From Zygosaccharomyces rouxii (lineage: Eukaryota; Ascomycota; Saccharomycetes; Saccharomycetales; Saccharomycetaceae), in assembly GCF_000026365.1 (NCBI RefSeq), contig NC_012996.1:1612001-1676000 (forward strand): DNA of 64,000 nt. The letters are read 5' to 3'. The notes below the pieces were generated by a model. That model searched no databases and had not been told where the DNA came from. It saw only the letters and a list, made by a program, of their open reading frames with translations. Positions 19,136 through 27,487 of the stretch are shown in pieces (the first letter of the stretch is position 1; every line of letters starts with the position of its first letter). Position numbers and translations under genes: made by a program.

Positions 19136-20898
19136 ATTCGAGTGTTAGATCTAGTATAGCATCATGGCAGCCTCGTGAGAAACCACAGCAATTATTGGAA
19201 CAAGATGTAACCAGTAGGGCCCTTTCGAGACATGAAACAGCGGAGACGCTGCAAACTATGGGTATGGCCAGGGGTACACCTCTGCCAGATGTTGTTGCGC
19301 CTACTTATGCGGCGGCCCCAGTTTTTCCTGAAGAATATACTATGGAAACGCCGTCGGGTATTGTTCCTCTCGCACAGCTGGAATCATTGGGTAGAACGGT
19401 GACTACGGTCTCGAAGAAAGGTGAAGAACCATACCCTGCTGAACCTGAAAAGCTGCGTTTCGTTACGTTTGTGACGGGAGACCCTGCGAACCCACATAAT
19501 TGGCCAATTTGGATCCGTTGGTTGTATACGATTATACTTTCAACTTTGGTGGTCTGTGTCGCATACGGGTCAGCCTGTATTACAGGTGGTCTTTCTACGG
19601 TCTCTGATACGTACCATGTTGGTAATGAAGTAGCTATTCTTTCAGTTTCGCTGATGGTGTTGGGATTTGCATTTGGTCCTCTAATCTGGTCACCATTCAG
19701 TGATATATACGGTAGAAGAGCTGCTTATTTCGTTTCTTTGGGGTTGTATGTTATTTTCAATATTCCATGTGCAATATCACCAAACATTTCCGGCCATATG
19801 ATCTGTCGATTTTTGTGTGGTGTTTATGCATCTTCTGGTCTATGTCTAGTCGGTGGTTCTATTGCAGACATGTTTCCGGCTGAAACAAGAGGTAAGGCAA
19901 TTGCGTTCTTTGCGTTTGCTCCTTACTGTGGCCCTGTGTTTGGTCCTCTGGTTAATGGGTTCGTTTCAGTTTCTACTGGAAGAATGGATTATATCATATG
20001 GTTTAACATGGCGTTTGCAGGTGTAATGTGGTTGTTAGTGGCTCTAATACCTGAAACTTATGCACCTGTCATCTTAAGTAGGCGTGCTAAGAAGTTGAGA
20101 AAGGAAACTGGTGATTCAAGATTAGTGACAGAAACTGAAGCTCAAGGTGTTAGCTTTAAAGATATGTTACGTGCATGTCTTGTTAGACCATTATACTTTT
20201 CAGTAACAGAACCTGTCTTAGTTCTAACTAGTGGTTACATCTGTTTGATTTACTCTCTACTGTACGCTTTCTTCTTCGCATACCCAGTTATCTTTAACGA
20301 ACTTTATGGTTATAAGGATAATTTGATTGGTTTGATGTTTATTCCAATTTTAATCGGTGCTTGTATGGCCCTTTGTACAACATTTTGGTGTGAACATCTC
20401 TATCTAAAACTTATTAAACAACGGAGACCATGCCCTGAAGATCGTCTATTAGGTGCTATGATTGGTGCTCCATTTGCAGCTATTGCATTGTGGATGCTAG
20501 GTGCTACTTCCTACAAACATTTAATTTGGGTTGCTCCTGCTTCAAGTGGGTTGGCATTCGGCTACGGTATGGTTTTGATTTATTATTCTTTGAACAACTA
20601 CATTATTGATTGTTATGCCAAATATGCGTCAAGTGCGTTGGCTACAAAAGTTTTCTTACGTTCTGCAGGTGGTGCCGCCTTCCCGCTTTTCACCACCCAA
20701 ATGTATCACAATCTAGGGTTACAGTGGGCATCATGGTTATTAGCGTTTATTGCAACAGGTATGATTATAATTCCATTTGCTTTCAAGCGCTGGGGTAAAT
20801 CATTGAGAGCTCGTTTAGGTCGCGCTGATTATTCCATTGATGCCGAACCTGATGAAGTGGAGGTACCAAAACTCGAAAACGAGGTTGGCGGTGTATGA
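19114..20898 (+). CDS. TPO3: Plasma-membrane polyamine exporter (Tpo2/Tpo3, DHA1 MFS family)
   Basis: The 594-residue major facilitator protein has a long hydrophilic N-terminus (about 1-140, containing F-V-T-F-V-T-G-D-P) and 12 predicted membrane helices. The DHA1 signature D-x-x-G-R-R appears as D-I-Y-G-R-R after helix 2. Sequence blocks such as A-S-S-A-L-A-T-K-V-F-L-R-S-A-G-G-A-A-F-P-L-F match Tpo2/Tpo3 (YGR138C, YPR156C; 614 and 622 residues). These export spermine and acetic acid, and in S. cerevisiae are induced by weak acids through Haa1. One gene here stands for the two ohnologs. It is transcribed divergently from CBF2. Confidence 0.95.
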   Translation: MSDRSSLDSSVRSSIASWQPREKPQQLLEQDVTSRALSRHETAETLQTMGMARGTPLPDVVAPTYAAAPVFPEEYTMETPSGIVPLAQLESLGRTVTTVSKKGEEPYPAEPEKLRFVTFVTGDPANPHNWPIWIRWLYTIILSTLVVCVAYGSACITGGLSTVSDTYHVGNEVAILSVSLMVLGFAFGPLIWSPFSDIYGRRAAYFVSLGLYVIFNIPCAISPNISGHMICRFLCGVYASSGLCLVGGSIADMFPAETRGKAIAFFAFAPYCGPVFGPLVNGFVSVSTGRMDYIIWFNMAFAGVMWLLVALIPETYAPVILSRRAKKLRKETGDSRLVTETEAQGVSFKDMLRACLVRPLYFSVTEPVLVLTSGYICLIYSLLYAFFFAYPVIFNELYGYKDNLIGLMFIPILIGACMALCTTFWCEHLYLKLIKQRRPCPEDRLLGAMIGAPFAAIALWMLGATSYKHLIWVAPASSGLAFGYGMVLIYYSLNNYIIDCYAKYASSALATKVFLRSAGGAAFPLFTTQMYHNLGLQWASWLLAFIATGMIIIPFAFKRWGKSLRARLGRADYSIDAEPDEVEVPKLENEVGGV

Positions 20899-21697
20899 GT
20901 CGTTTATTAATTTGAATTCAACAAACGAACATATGACTTTATATAATTTCTCATAATATTAGTTTCTATTTTTCCTACATATACCAAATTAATAGAATAG
21001 ATTTTTCAGAGCCTTTTCTTTTGCTCTTTGAGCCTCCTGTTTTGATTGGGTCTGGCTTACCGAGTTCGGAATAGCTTCTGTATGAATATTAGGTGGCTTT
21101 TCAGAAAATATTAGTTATTGGATAGGCGCTTAAAATCTTCAACTTGTGTAAAAAAACTGATAAGATAGATAATGATAAGATAGAATGTACCCTTAAAAGA
21201 ATCTATGTATCAGCTTATCTTACCTTTGGTCTTTTTTCTGAATCTGTATTCCATTAATCACCGGTGCGGGGCTCGTGAGGGGATGGTGAGGGGTAGTGAG
21301 GGGGTATCATAAAAAAAAGAAAAAAAAGGTTCTATGCAGAGAAGAACCGAAGGGTGCTCTTGAAAATCTATTGTGGGGTTGCGTTATTCACTAGACCACT
21401 GTTGCAAAGGCAACTGGTCAAATCCCTTTGAGTTTTGCTTGAATCGCATATAAACTAAGGGTGAAACGAGTGGTGAGGAACGGCATCAGAAGAAACAACT
21501 TATTCGTCATGCTGACACGTGGTCTAAATGATTCAGATGATCTCTAGGTACTGTGCTAACCAGATAATTCTGCAGATTAACGAAAACAACAAGATTAGAA
21601 GTACTGTCTCCCCTCATATCTTTTCAAAATGTAACTCTCATGACCAGTTTAGAAGCATCACCTAACTACCTTTATGATGGTAATCATACGAATTGGT
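20899..21697. other. Gap between convergent TPO2/3 and CWP1-like genes, with promoter-like motifs
   Basis: This 799-base gap lies between convergent coding genes, where no coding promoter is needed. It nevertheless contains three GATAAG sites (21159-21164, 21174-21179, and inverted 21214-21219) and three AGGGG stress-element cores about one helical turn apart (21278, 21289, 21299). A strong hairpin lies at 21394-21419. An unannotated transcript or the remains of a lost gene would explain this. Confidence 0.4.
21394..21419 (+). other. Stable hairpin in the TPO-CWP gap
   Basis: GACCA-CT-GTTGC-AAAG-GCAAC-TGGTC forms a 10-bp stem with a two-base bulge and a four-base loop. It could be part of a structured RNA; no snoRNA family was identified. 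Confidence 0.45.
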
Positions 21698-21771
21698 GGT
21701 TTTGTGGTCTAGTAGGTTATGGCATCTGCTTAACACGCAGAACGTCCCCAGTTCGATCCTGGGCAAAATCA
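21698..21771 (+). tRNA. tRNA-Val (AAC)
   Basis: The 7-bp acceptor stem GGTTTTG pairs with CAAAATC, with discriminator A. Box A-like TGGTCTAGTAGG, anticodon loop CTTAACA giving AAC, and box B AGTTCGATCCT are all present. It differs from S. cerevisiae tRNA-Val(AAC) by a few compensating acceptor-stem bases and has no intron. Confidence 0.97.
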
Positions 21772-21797
21772 TTTAATTTTATTTTTTTTCGAACTAC

Positions 21798-22433
21798 TTA
21801 CAACATAAGAGCAGCTAGGATTGTAGCTATCATACTAATTTTCCATGGATTTTTCAACTCTGTTGCACCATCTTCAGGATTAGAATAAATTTTCTGTGCG
21901 CTTGTTGATCCATTCAAAGAATAATTCTCCACCACAGTATCTAAACCAGAGGGGATTTTCGTCCTGGTACTACAATTATTGGCAGGTACGAAATCAGGTA
22001 CTTTATAACCTTTCTGTAGAGATTGTGCTCTGATGATAATTCCCAACGAATTAGAAGTTGATTTAGTGGAAAATAAAAATTTACCACCTTTTGGTACCGC
22101 CTCAAATCCATCTACATTGTAGAGTGTCAAATGGCCATTTCTAATGGCAAAAGTATCAGTAGCTTCTTCAAGAGTGGATTCTTTGATTTCACCACTACTG
22201 CCGACAGCGGCATAGCTACCATCGTCGAATAAAACAAAACCACAATCTGTAACTACAGCTGATAGTGAACGGTTAGTATTTCCTAAATATAAATGATCAC
22301 CATGCGAATAGACACCAGCATACTGCAAGGGTGAACCCGATCTTATAACTAATAAACCGAACTGCTCTGAATTTGCAACAACAGGTCGCAATAGTATAAC
22401 GAAAAAACTAAACAATGTAAGCAAAAGCATCAT
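21798..22433 (-). CDS. CWP1-like GPI cell-wall mannoprotein (copy A)
   Basis: The 211-residue secreted protein has a signal peptide (about 1-20, ending V-V-A-N). A CWP1-type globular domain follows (F-G-L-L-V-I-R-S-G-S-P-L-Q-Y; F-D-D-G-S-Y-A-A-V; I-R-N-G-H-L). The C-terminal 13 residues are hydrophobic after a polar stretch, which fits a GPI-attachment signal. S. cerevisiae Cwp1 is a GPI-linked wall protein attached to beta-1,6-glucan and enriched at birth scars. Two cysteines (T-D-C-G-F and N-N-C) are shared with the other three copies. N-glycosylation sequons are present. It is the last of four tandem copies, 26 bases from tRNA-Val. Confidence 0.85.
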   Translation of the reverse strand: MMLLLTLFSFFVILLRPVVANSEQFGLLVIRSGSPLQYAGVYSHGDHLYLGNTNRSLSAVVTDCGFVLFDDGSYAAVGSSGEIKESTLEEATDTFAIRNGHLTLYNVDGFEAVPKGGKFLFSTKSTSNSLGIIIRAQSLQKGYKVPDFVPANNCSTRTKIPSGLDTVVENYSLNGSTSAQKIYSNPEDGATELKNPWKISMIATILAALML

Positions 22434-22854
22434 AGAATATTTGAAATTTCATCAGTACCCAAGCAAAAGGTTTATTAGAAGTTCTCAAACATTAGGTTTA
22501 AATTTCATGGGGCGGCATAATCTGTGCTCGAGTGAAAATCACAAGTCCGATAGTTTTTGTACAGATGTAGACGATATGAGCGGACCAAAATCGAACAAAG
22601 ATTACAATAATAAAGCTTGGAAGAATAAACAACATATATTAAATTGGTTTTCAATTCTGCCAATACCATAAGTAGAGGAACAATATCCAATAACGTACTT
22701 CGCGGTAAAGGGTACCATCCAAGGTTCGAAAAAAAAACAGAAATAAAACCATATCAACGAACTAGAAGTGGTATCATGAGAAACATAAGAACATAACTAC
22801 ATCAGCTACCATTGCTCTTAAACCAAAGGAATTTTGTCTCCTTATAGAACCTGC
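22434..22854. other. Intergenic region between CWP1-like copies A and B
   Basis: This 421-base gap is the promoter of copy A. The part next to copy B (22774-22854) is an in-frame continuation of copy B beyond its stop codon and codes a hydrophobic tail. No other gene is supported. Confidence 0.45.
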
Positions 22855-23655
22855 CTAATTAAGAGAGATCGACACCCTTGGAACCCTTTTTAACACAGAG
22901 TCCCTGTGTACAGTGGAATTAGAAGGCTTACCGCCTCGACCACCGCCGGCTGGTTTAGTAGTATGTTGGTATCTACCGCCTGGAGAACTGCCTGGAGAAC
23001 CGTCCGAACTACCATCTGGCTTATCATTGCCCTTACTACTTAGGGAACTGTTTGGAGAACTGTTTGGAGAACCGCTTGGAGATCCACTGAATTTACCGCG
23101 TGGAGAACCGCGTGGAGAACCGTCCGGACTATTACCTTGATTATCAGTACTAGAAACACCTTGGATACTGGTACTGGAAACTTTCTGAGGTCCTTGGCCA
23201 TGACAAACACCACTAGGGGAAAAATCACTAACTATGGAATCCCCACCCACTATTTGAGCATCGATGGTAATCTTTGTACCACCATAGATAGCAAGACGAT
23301 AACCAGAACCCTGTTGAATCGCATAAAACTCAGCGTTGTCCTTATATGTTAGCTTACCATCATGAATAGTAAAGCCAAATGCGGCCTGAGTAGCGCCCAC
23401 TAAGCTAAAAAGTCCTGATTCAACAGTACCAGCATAATCATCCCCGCTAACAGCAAAGGCCCCGCAGTCAGTCAAATGTGATACAGTTGGATTACTACTC
23501 GCATCACCTAAGATAATAGCACCACCAGAAGCATAAATTGTCAAACCGTTCAATTTAGCATCGGATGCACTACTAACAACTGGCCTGAAGGCCGTCGAGT
23601 CGGCAAATACACCAGTAATAATTCCAAGTGTTAGAACAACAGAGAAGAAATTCAT
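22855..23655 (-). CDS. CWP1-like secreted protein with Gly-Ser-Pro repeats (copy B)
   Basis: The 266-residue protein has a signal peptide (about 1-18, ending V-F-A-D). The CWP1-type domain (about 20-145) has the cysteine pair at T-D-C-G-A and G-V-C. Then comes a region of about 60 residues made of S-P-x-G/S-S-P-N-S-type repeats, a Gly/Arg stretch and a basic C-terminus. It lacks the Ser/Thr stem and the hydrophobic GPI tail of a normal Cwp1. An in-frame TAG (22855-22857) ends the protein. The same frame then continues 26 codons to a TGA at 22774-22776 and encodes a tail ending M-V-A-D-V-V-M-F-L-C-F-S. It may be a secreted derivative or a recently truncated GPI protein. The reading frame upstream is intact. 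Confidence 0.78.
   Translation of the reverse strand: MNFFSVVLTLGIITGVFADSTAFRPVVSSASDAKLNGLTIYASGGAIILGDASSNPTVSHLTDCGAFAVSGDDYAGTVESGLFSLVGATQAAFGFTIHDGKLTYKDNAEFYAIQQGSGYRLAIYGGTKITIDAQIVGGDSIVSDFSPSGVCHGQGPQKVSSTSIQGVSSTDNQGNSPDGSPRGSPRGKFSGSPSGSPNSSPNSSLSSKGNDKPDGSSDGSPGSSPGGRYQHTTKPAGGGRGGKPSNSTVHRDSVLKRVPRVSISLN
22976..23126. repeat. Imperfect 9-bp minisatellite in CWP1-like copy B
   Basis: Units like TGGAGAACC/TGGAGAACT recur, encoding Gly-Ser-Pro or Asn-Ser-Ser triplets on the minus strand. Identical units occur next to each other (for example around 23099-23123), which suggests recent expansion. Confidence 0.75.
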
Positions 23656-24242
23656 CTTTGTTTATCCGTGAGGTGAGGACAAGGACAGAATAGACAAGAT
23701 TGTGAAACACATACCTATTACACCACTTGCTGGTCCTTTATATAGCCTCCGATTCATTGGTATTCCCATTCCAAATATATCGCACAACCGAAATAAGGAT
23801 GAAATAGAATCGAGCAGTGCTAGTACGAGGCATGGGTATTCTTCGCCTTATCATCCGCTGTTGATTATGTCAAACACTGAGGAATGAAGGATTCTTTGGT
23901 GCCCATAGAAGCCCTACTGCCAGAATACCACCTATGAAGAACAAGAATAATAAGTGGCAAACCATTTTCTACGGAGAAATTCTAGAACAAAAAAACGATT
24001 ACAGGCTTGCTTGTAATCGGAGAACTTATTATACTTTTTTTGATCCGTTGCAACTTCTTTAGGAAGCTTCCCCATATTGAAAAAACTCATCGACCCTTAA
24101 CCTACATATAAATATACATTTACATATATATAAGCACAGGAATAGGATGCGGAAAAGAACATTGCTTATCTTGTAGCCGAACAAAAGGTAAAGATAACAG
24201 AAAGAGAGAGAAAAAGGTGAGATTGTCTGCTTTGTCCAACCA
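23656..24242. other. Intergenic region between CWP1-like copies B and C
   Basis: This 587-base gap contains the promoter of copy B, with a TTTATATAG TATA element around 23737-23745, and an AT-rich 3' flank of copy C. Nothing else was recognised. Confidence 0.5.
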
Positions 24243-24737
24243 TTACTCGCTGTAAAGTGTAGCAGATGGCACATTTAGCGTACATGCGCCAGTTGGTTGA
24301 AAATCGTGTGCATTGTCCTTGCTGTGAACTTTTTGAGCCTTAACATAAAACTGTAATCCTCCTTGATGAGTTAAGGTCGTGATCAAATATTTCCCATTCC
24401 ATTCAATGGCCTCAAATCCATTTACGCCTCTATAGTACAAATTACCATTCTGTAGAGAAAATCCATTTGCCGCGTCTTTAATGGGACCTCTTTGAAGATA
24501 CCCATCGCGAGTCACAACGGCATAATCGCCATCCGCGAATTGTAAGTACCCACAAGCGGTTAAATTTCCAACTAATGGTGGTTCATCCGGACCAAAGTAG
24601 AGAATTTTATTTTTTGAATAGACCGTACCATAGCGGAGGGGATCACAATTCCGGTATGCTAACAGTTTAAACTGATCCGATGCGCTTACGGTGTAGATGA
24701 AGGTAAGTAAGACAGTAACGAGGGAAGAAAACTTCAT
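24243..24737 (-). CDS. Short CWP1-like secreted protein lacking a GPI tail (copy C)
   Basis: The 164-residue protein has a signal peptide (about 1-19, ending V-S-A-S) and a CWP1-type domain (F-A-D-G-D-Y-A-V-V; L-Q-N-G-N-L-Y-Y). It keeps the paired cysteines (T-A-C-G-Y and G-A-C) and has one extra (R-N-C-D). It ends shortly after the second cysteine, with no Ser/Thr stem and no hydrophobic C-terminus, so it should be secreted rather than GPI-anchored. After the TAA the frame stays open for about 40 codons with a hydrophobic patch, but that patch is not at the end. It therefore does not look like an intact lost anchor. Expression is likely, as a TATAAATA element lies about 30-40 bp upstream. 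Confidence 0.78.
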   Translation of the reverse strand: MKFSSLVTVLLTFIYTVSASDQFKLLAYRNCDPLRYGTVYSKNKILYFGPDEPPLVGNLTACGYLQFADGDYAVVTRDGYLQRGPIKDAANGFSLQNGNLYYRGVNGFEAIEWNGKYLITTLTHQGGLQFYVKAQKVHSKDNAHDFQPTGACTLNVPSATLYSE

Positions 24738-25048
24738 AGTGTAGCTATTGGCGTTTCGGTTTATCGGCTTATAAATAAACGCAGCTTACATACTAACCTT
24801 TTTCAATGTGTCATTTATACTTCTTGACACATTCATGCAATGATTTTTAGGGGACCTTGGCGTTGTTGTTCTAGAATATCGGAATTGATTGATGCACGGT
24901 AAATCCCCGAGTCTTAAAGTATGTTTAGAAAAGAAAAGGCTATAGAACTAGCTAAATGAAATGAAGGTATGGTAATTATGCAGGAAACAATGATGATGCA
25001 AAATAAAAGAATAAATATTCATAATAGCAACCCCTTTACTGCTCAAAG
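24738..25048. other. Intergenic region between CWP1-like copies C and D
   Basis: This 311-base gap is the promoter of copy C, with TATAAATA at about 24769-24776, and the 3' flank of copy D. No gene was seen. Confidence 0.5.
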
Positions 25049-25657
25049 TTATAATAACATAGCAGCTACGGCAGCAGCGGCACCTACACCGAGGGATGCT
25101 TGTGAACCTAATTGGGCAGCACCATTACCGGAGCTTACAGAAGCGACATCCCTTTTGCTAAAGGAAACTGGAGGACCGACGGCCCAGCAATCCTTGCCAT
25201 CAGGGGTATAGTCTGGAACTGAATTAACACCACCTTCTGGAGAAAGAGCTCTAACAAGAACGCCTATGGAATCTTCGGAGCCGGCCACGCTAGAAATTTT
25301 GTAGTGTTCCCCATCTTTAACACCATAGAAACTGTGGTTGTTGTACTTTAAACTACCATCCTTGATTACAAAACCAGGCATAGCCGACTGGCGGCTGCCT
25401 TTCTTGAAAGAGCCATCAGCTTCAATGTAAGCATAGGAACCATCTGTAAATTGCAAAAATCCACAGTCGGTGACATTAGCAGCTAGGGCATCGGAACCAG
25501 AACCGAAGTATAAGTCATCACCCTTAGCAGTGAAACTTGTGTACTGCAAACCAGAACCTGAGGCGATGGCCAAAGTAACGAACTCTTGGGAGCCGGAAGC
25601 AGCAAAGACAGCTTGAGCGGAGGCGAGGGCAGTTAAAGCTAGAGTGGTGAATTGCAT
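25049..25657 (-). CDS. CWP1: CWP1-like GPI cell-wall mannoprotein (copy D, most canonical)
   Basis: The 202-residue protein has a signal peptide (about 1-19), the CWP1-type domain (S-G-S-G-L-Q-Y; F-T-D-G-S-Y-A-Y-I-E-A-D-G-S-F-K-K-G; I-K-D-G-S-L-K-Y), a K-R site, a short Ser-rich stem and a classical GPI signal (an N-G/S-rich region followed by about 15 small hydrophobic residues ending A-A-M-L-L). It carries the cysteine pair T-D-C-G-F and K-D-C. It is next to MTC2, the position CWP1 holds in S. cerevisiae (YKL096W-YKL098W). Together with the most Cwp1-like sequence this suggests it is the positional ortholog and source of the cluster. A perfect Rlm1-type site lies about 130 bp upstream. Confidence 0.9.
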   Translation of the reverse strand: MQFTTLALTALASAQAVFAASGSQEFVTLAIASGSGLQYTSFTAKGDDLYFGSGSDALAANVTDCGFLQFTDGSYAYIEADGSFKKGSRQSAMPGFVIKDGSLKYNNHSFYGVKDGEHYKISSVAGSEDSIGVLVRALSPEGGVNSVPDYTPDGKDCWAVGPPVSFSKRDVASVSSGNGAAQLGSQASLGVGAAAAVAAMLL

Positions 25658-26120
25658 TTTTTTTTTACTTGTTGTTGTTGTGTCTTGATTGATATCAATC
25701 TGTGGAATGAATATTCTAGCATCTAATAGTATATACTGCCGCCTTATATATGATTTTTCAGATCCCCATTTTCTATGACGTAATTCTAAAAATAGCTACA
25801 CCTAACTCGGCAAACATGCAGATCACAGGGTCTCGATACCTTTGCGATTCTTCACAAGGCAATCGAAAACGTCAGATCGTAGCCAGTCATTCTTCAGCAG
25901 TCGCTTCTAATTATGACAATCCCCTATTTAATATGGTCGTTAGGCAACGGTTGGTCGAGCTGAGCTACCGTAACGGAGCAGTGAGAAGAAAGTCCCTCCG
26001 CGATTATTGGCATTTTTCATCCCCATCACTCACAATAGAATTTACGTATCGCCTACACGAGCAAGAAATTTCTCAGGACCTCGAGTATGGAAGGTGTAGC
26101 TGCTTAGTGTTTCAATGTCC
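25658..26120. other. Intergenic region CWP1-like copy D to MTC2
   Basis: This 463-base gap is the promoter of copy D, with TATATA elements at about 25730-25750, and the 3' flank of MTC2. A 172-codon plus-strand open frame starts at 25750 and runs into antisense MTC2. It has no recognisable similarity and is not called. Confidence 0.45.
25786..25795. promoter_or_regulatory. Rlm1-type (MADS box) site upstream of CWP1-like copy D
   Basis: CTAAAAATAG is a perfect match to the Rlm1/MEF2 consensus CTA(A/T)4TAG, 129-138 bp upstream of the copy D start. S. cerevisiae CWP1 is an output of the cell-wall-integrity MAP kinase pathway through Rlm1. An identical decamer occurs at 26171-26180 inside MTC2. 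Confidence 0.7.
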
Positions 26121-27092
26121 TCATACTGGAGGAACCACCTTATTTAGCACATCCTGGACCACTATGGTCTCTAAAAATAGAGGATTTTCTGTTTCTACTG
26201 TGTTGCTCAACTTAACGTCTGCTATACATTTTAGTAGCCCGTCAACTAATTCTGGTCTACTACCGTAAAGCACACTTGTATCCATTGCTGATCCTTTCAA
26301 AAATTCTACATGCAGTGGGAAATACCATATGCAAGCCAGCTTTACATGTTCCGGCGTAACAAATGCTTTGTTAAATCTGTAAAGTGCAAGTAGCTGTGAG
26401 AGCGCCAATACATCTCTCAGGGCACTCGTGTGAATACCACCGCCTTTCGTTGTATCGAGCAACTTGTGCATTCTCAAATGTATCATAACGTCAAGAATGT
26501 AACGGTGGATAGATCTATTAGCGTGAACATCAGTATACTGTGCCTTCTCTAAGGACTCGGGGAGTGCCCCAATTAACGGCGAGAACACTTCATTTTCATC
26601 AGGTTCATAACATGCAAACCAAAATTTATGCTTTAACCAGTCCTCTGAAGTTATACGAGAAGAAAGTGCTAATTCGATATCCCCTGACATTGCACTCTCC
26701 TTCGTCGTATCCCAAGGTATCATCCCAATAAATAATCGAACTGGTCTGGAAACTTGTGAGGCCATCATCATCCTAACCAGTACGTTTTGGTCGCCTTTTG
26801 TTAATGTGTGCACTTGTGGTATAATGATAATTTCTATTCCTGTATGCGTTTGATCATTGTAAGTCGGCAGTCCCTCCTGCGGTATGTTCTTGAGCACATA
26901 ACAGCTAACTCTTTCTTGCAAATATGAACGCTCTACAATGTTCTTGAGGAGAGATGTTTGGCGTTCAATTTCAATCTGTTCACTCGTTGGACTTCCAGAT
27001 TCTTTCATGCTGTAAAAATATACTAGATGCTTCTTGGCAGCGACCATGAACCTAAGACCTGATATGAAATCAGGCAATTTATCTACAGCCAT
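26121..27092 (-). CDS. MTC2: Mtc2, maintenance of telomere capping protein
   Basis: The 323-residue protein ends in V-L-(N/S)-K-V-V-P-P-V and contains W-L-K-H-K-F-W-F-A-C, both matching Mtc2 (YKL098W), a protein of unknown biochemistry whose loss is synthetic with cdc13-1. The alternative upstream TTG was rejected in favour of the ATG at 27090-27092. Flanked by CWP1-like genes and UTP11, exactly as in S. cerevisiae. No known domain was recognised. Confidence 0.93.
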   Translation of the reverse strand: MAVDKLPDFISGLRFMVAAKKHLVYFYSMKESGSPTSEQIEIERQTSLLKNIVERSYLQERVSCYVLKNIPQEGLPTYNDQTHTGIEIIIIPQVHTLTKGDQNVLVRMMMASQVSRPVRLFIGMIPWDTTKESAMSGDIELALSSRITSEDWLKHKFWFACYEPDENEVFSPLIGALPESLEKAQYTDVHANRSIHRYILDVMIHLRMHKLLDTTKGGGIHTSALRDVLALSQLLALYRFNKAFVTPEHVKLACIWYFPLHVEFLKGSAMDTSVLYGSRPELVDGLLKCIADVKLSNTVETENPLFLETIVVQDVLNKVVPPV

Positions 27093-27487
27093 GGCAAGAA
27101 ACAAACGGTGGTTATGATAAACGATCTATATTGATTGTTCTCTTGGGCTTAAAGGTATCTTTAATTAGCACTTGATATTTTAACATGTTAAAAGCTTAAT
27201 CATGGTCACGTGATATTCAATACTTAAGGGTATAACCGCCGAATTGGGGTGATACTACCAGCATCTGGATCCTTAAATCGATTACAATTGTTTGACAGCT
27301 GCCAGAGCGCTCTGCGGATTGGAAATTCTGGAAATATGGCGGTTATTATGGTTGTTCGAAGCTCATCGGTCACTGATGACGAAGAGAGGTTCTCTACAGC
27401 GAACAAAATTTGAAGCTCATCTCATCTCATTTGAGTTCATCGCATAACCAATAGCCCAAAGAATAAGAACCTTTTGAGACTTTCACC
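27093..27487. promoter_or_regulatory. MTC2/UTP11 divergent promoter with PAC/RRPE-like motifs
   Basis: Within 27400-27453, just before UTP11, lie AAAATTTGAA (RRPE-like), two overlapping GATGAG cores (complement of CTCATCTCATC) and GCGATGAA (complement of TTCATCGC). These are the motif pair that drives ribosome-biogenesis genes (PAC: GCGATGAG; RRPE: AAAATTTT), which fits UTP11. The repeats are in the expected last 90 bp. Confidence 0.6.

Noticed and set aside
24166..24242. In-frame continuation after the stop of CWP1-like copy C
   Set aside because: It has a hydrophobic patch but runs on for about 25 more polar codons, so it is not a GPI signal; it may be chance.
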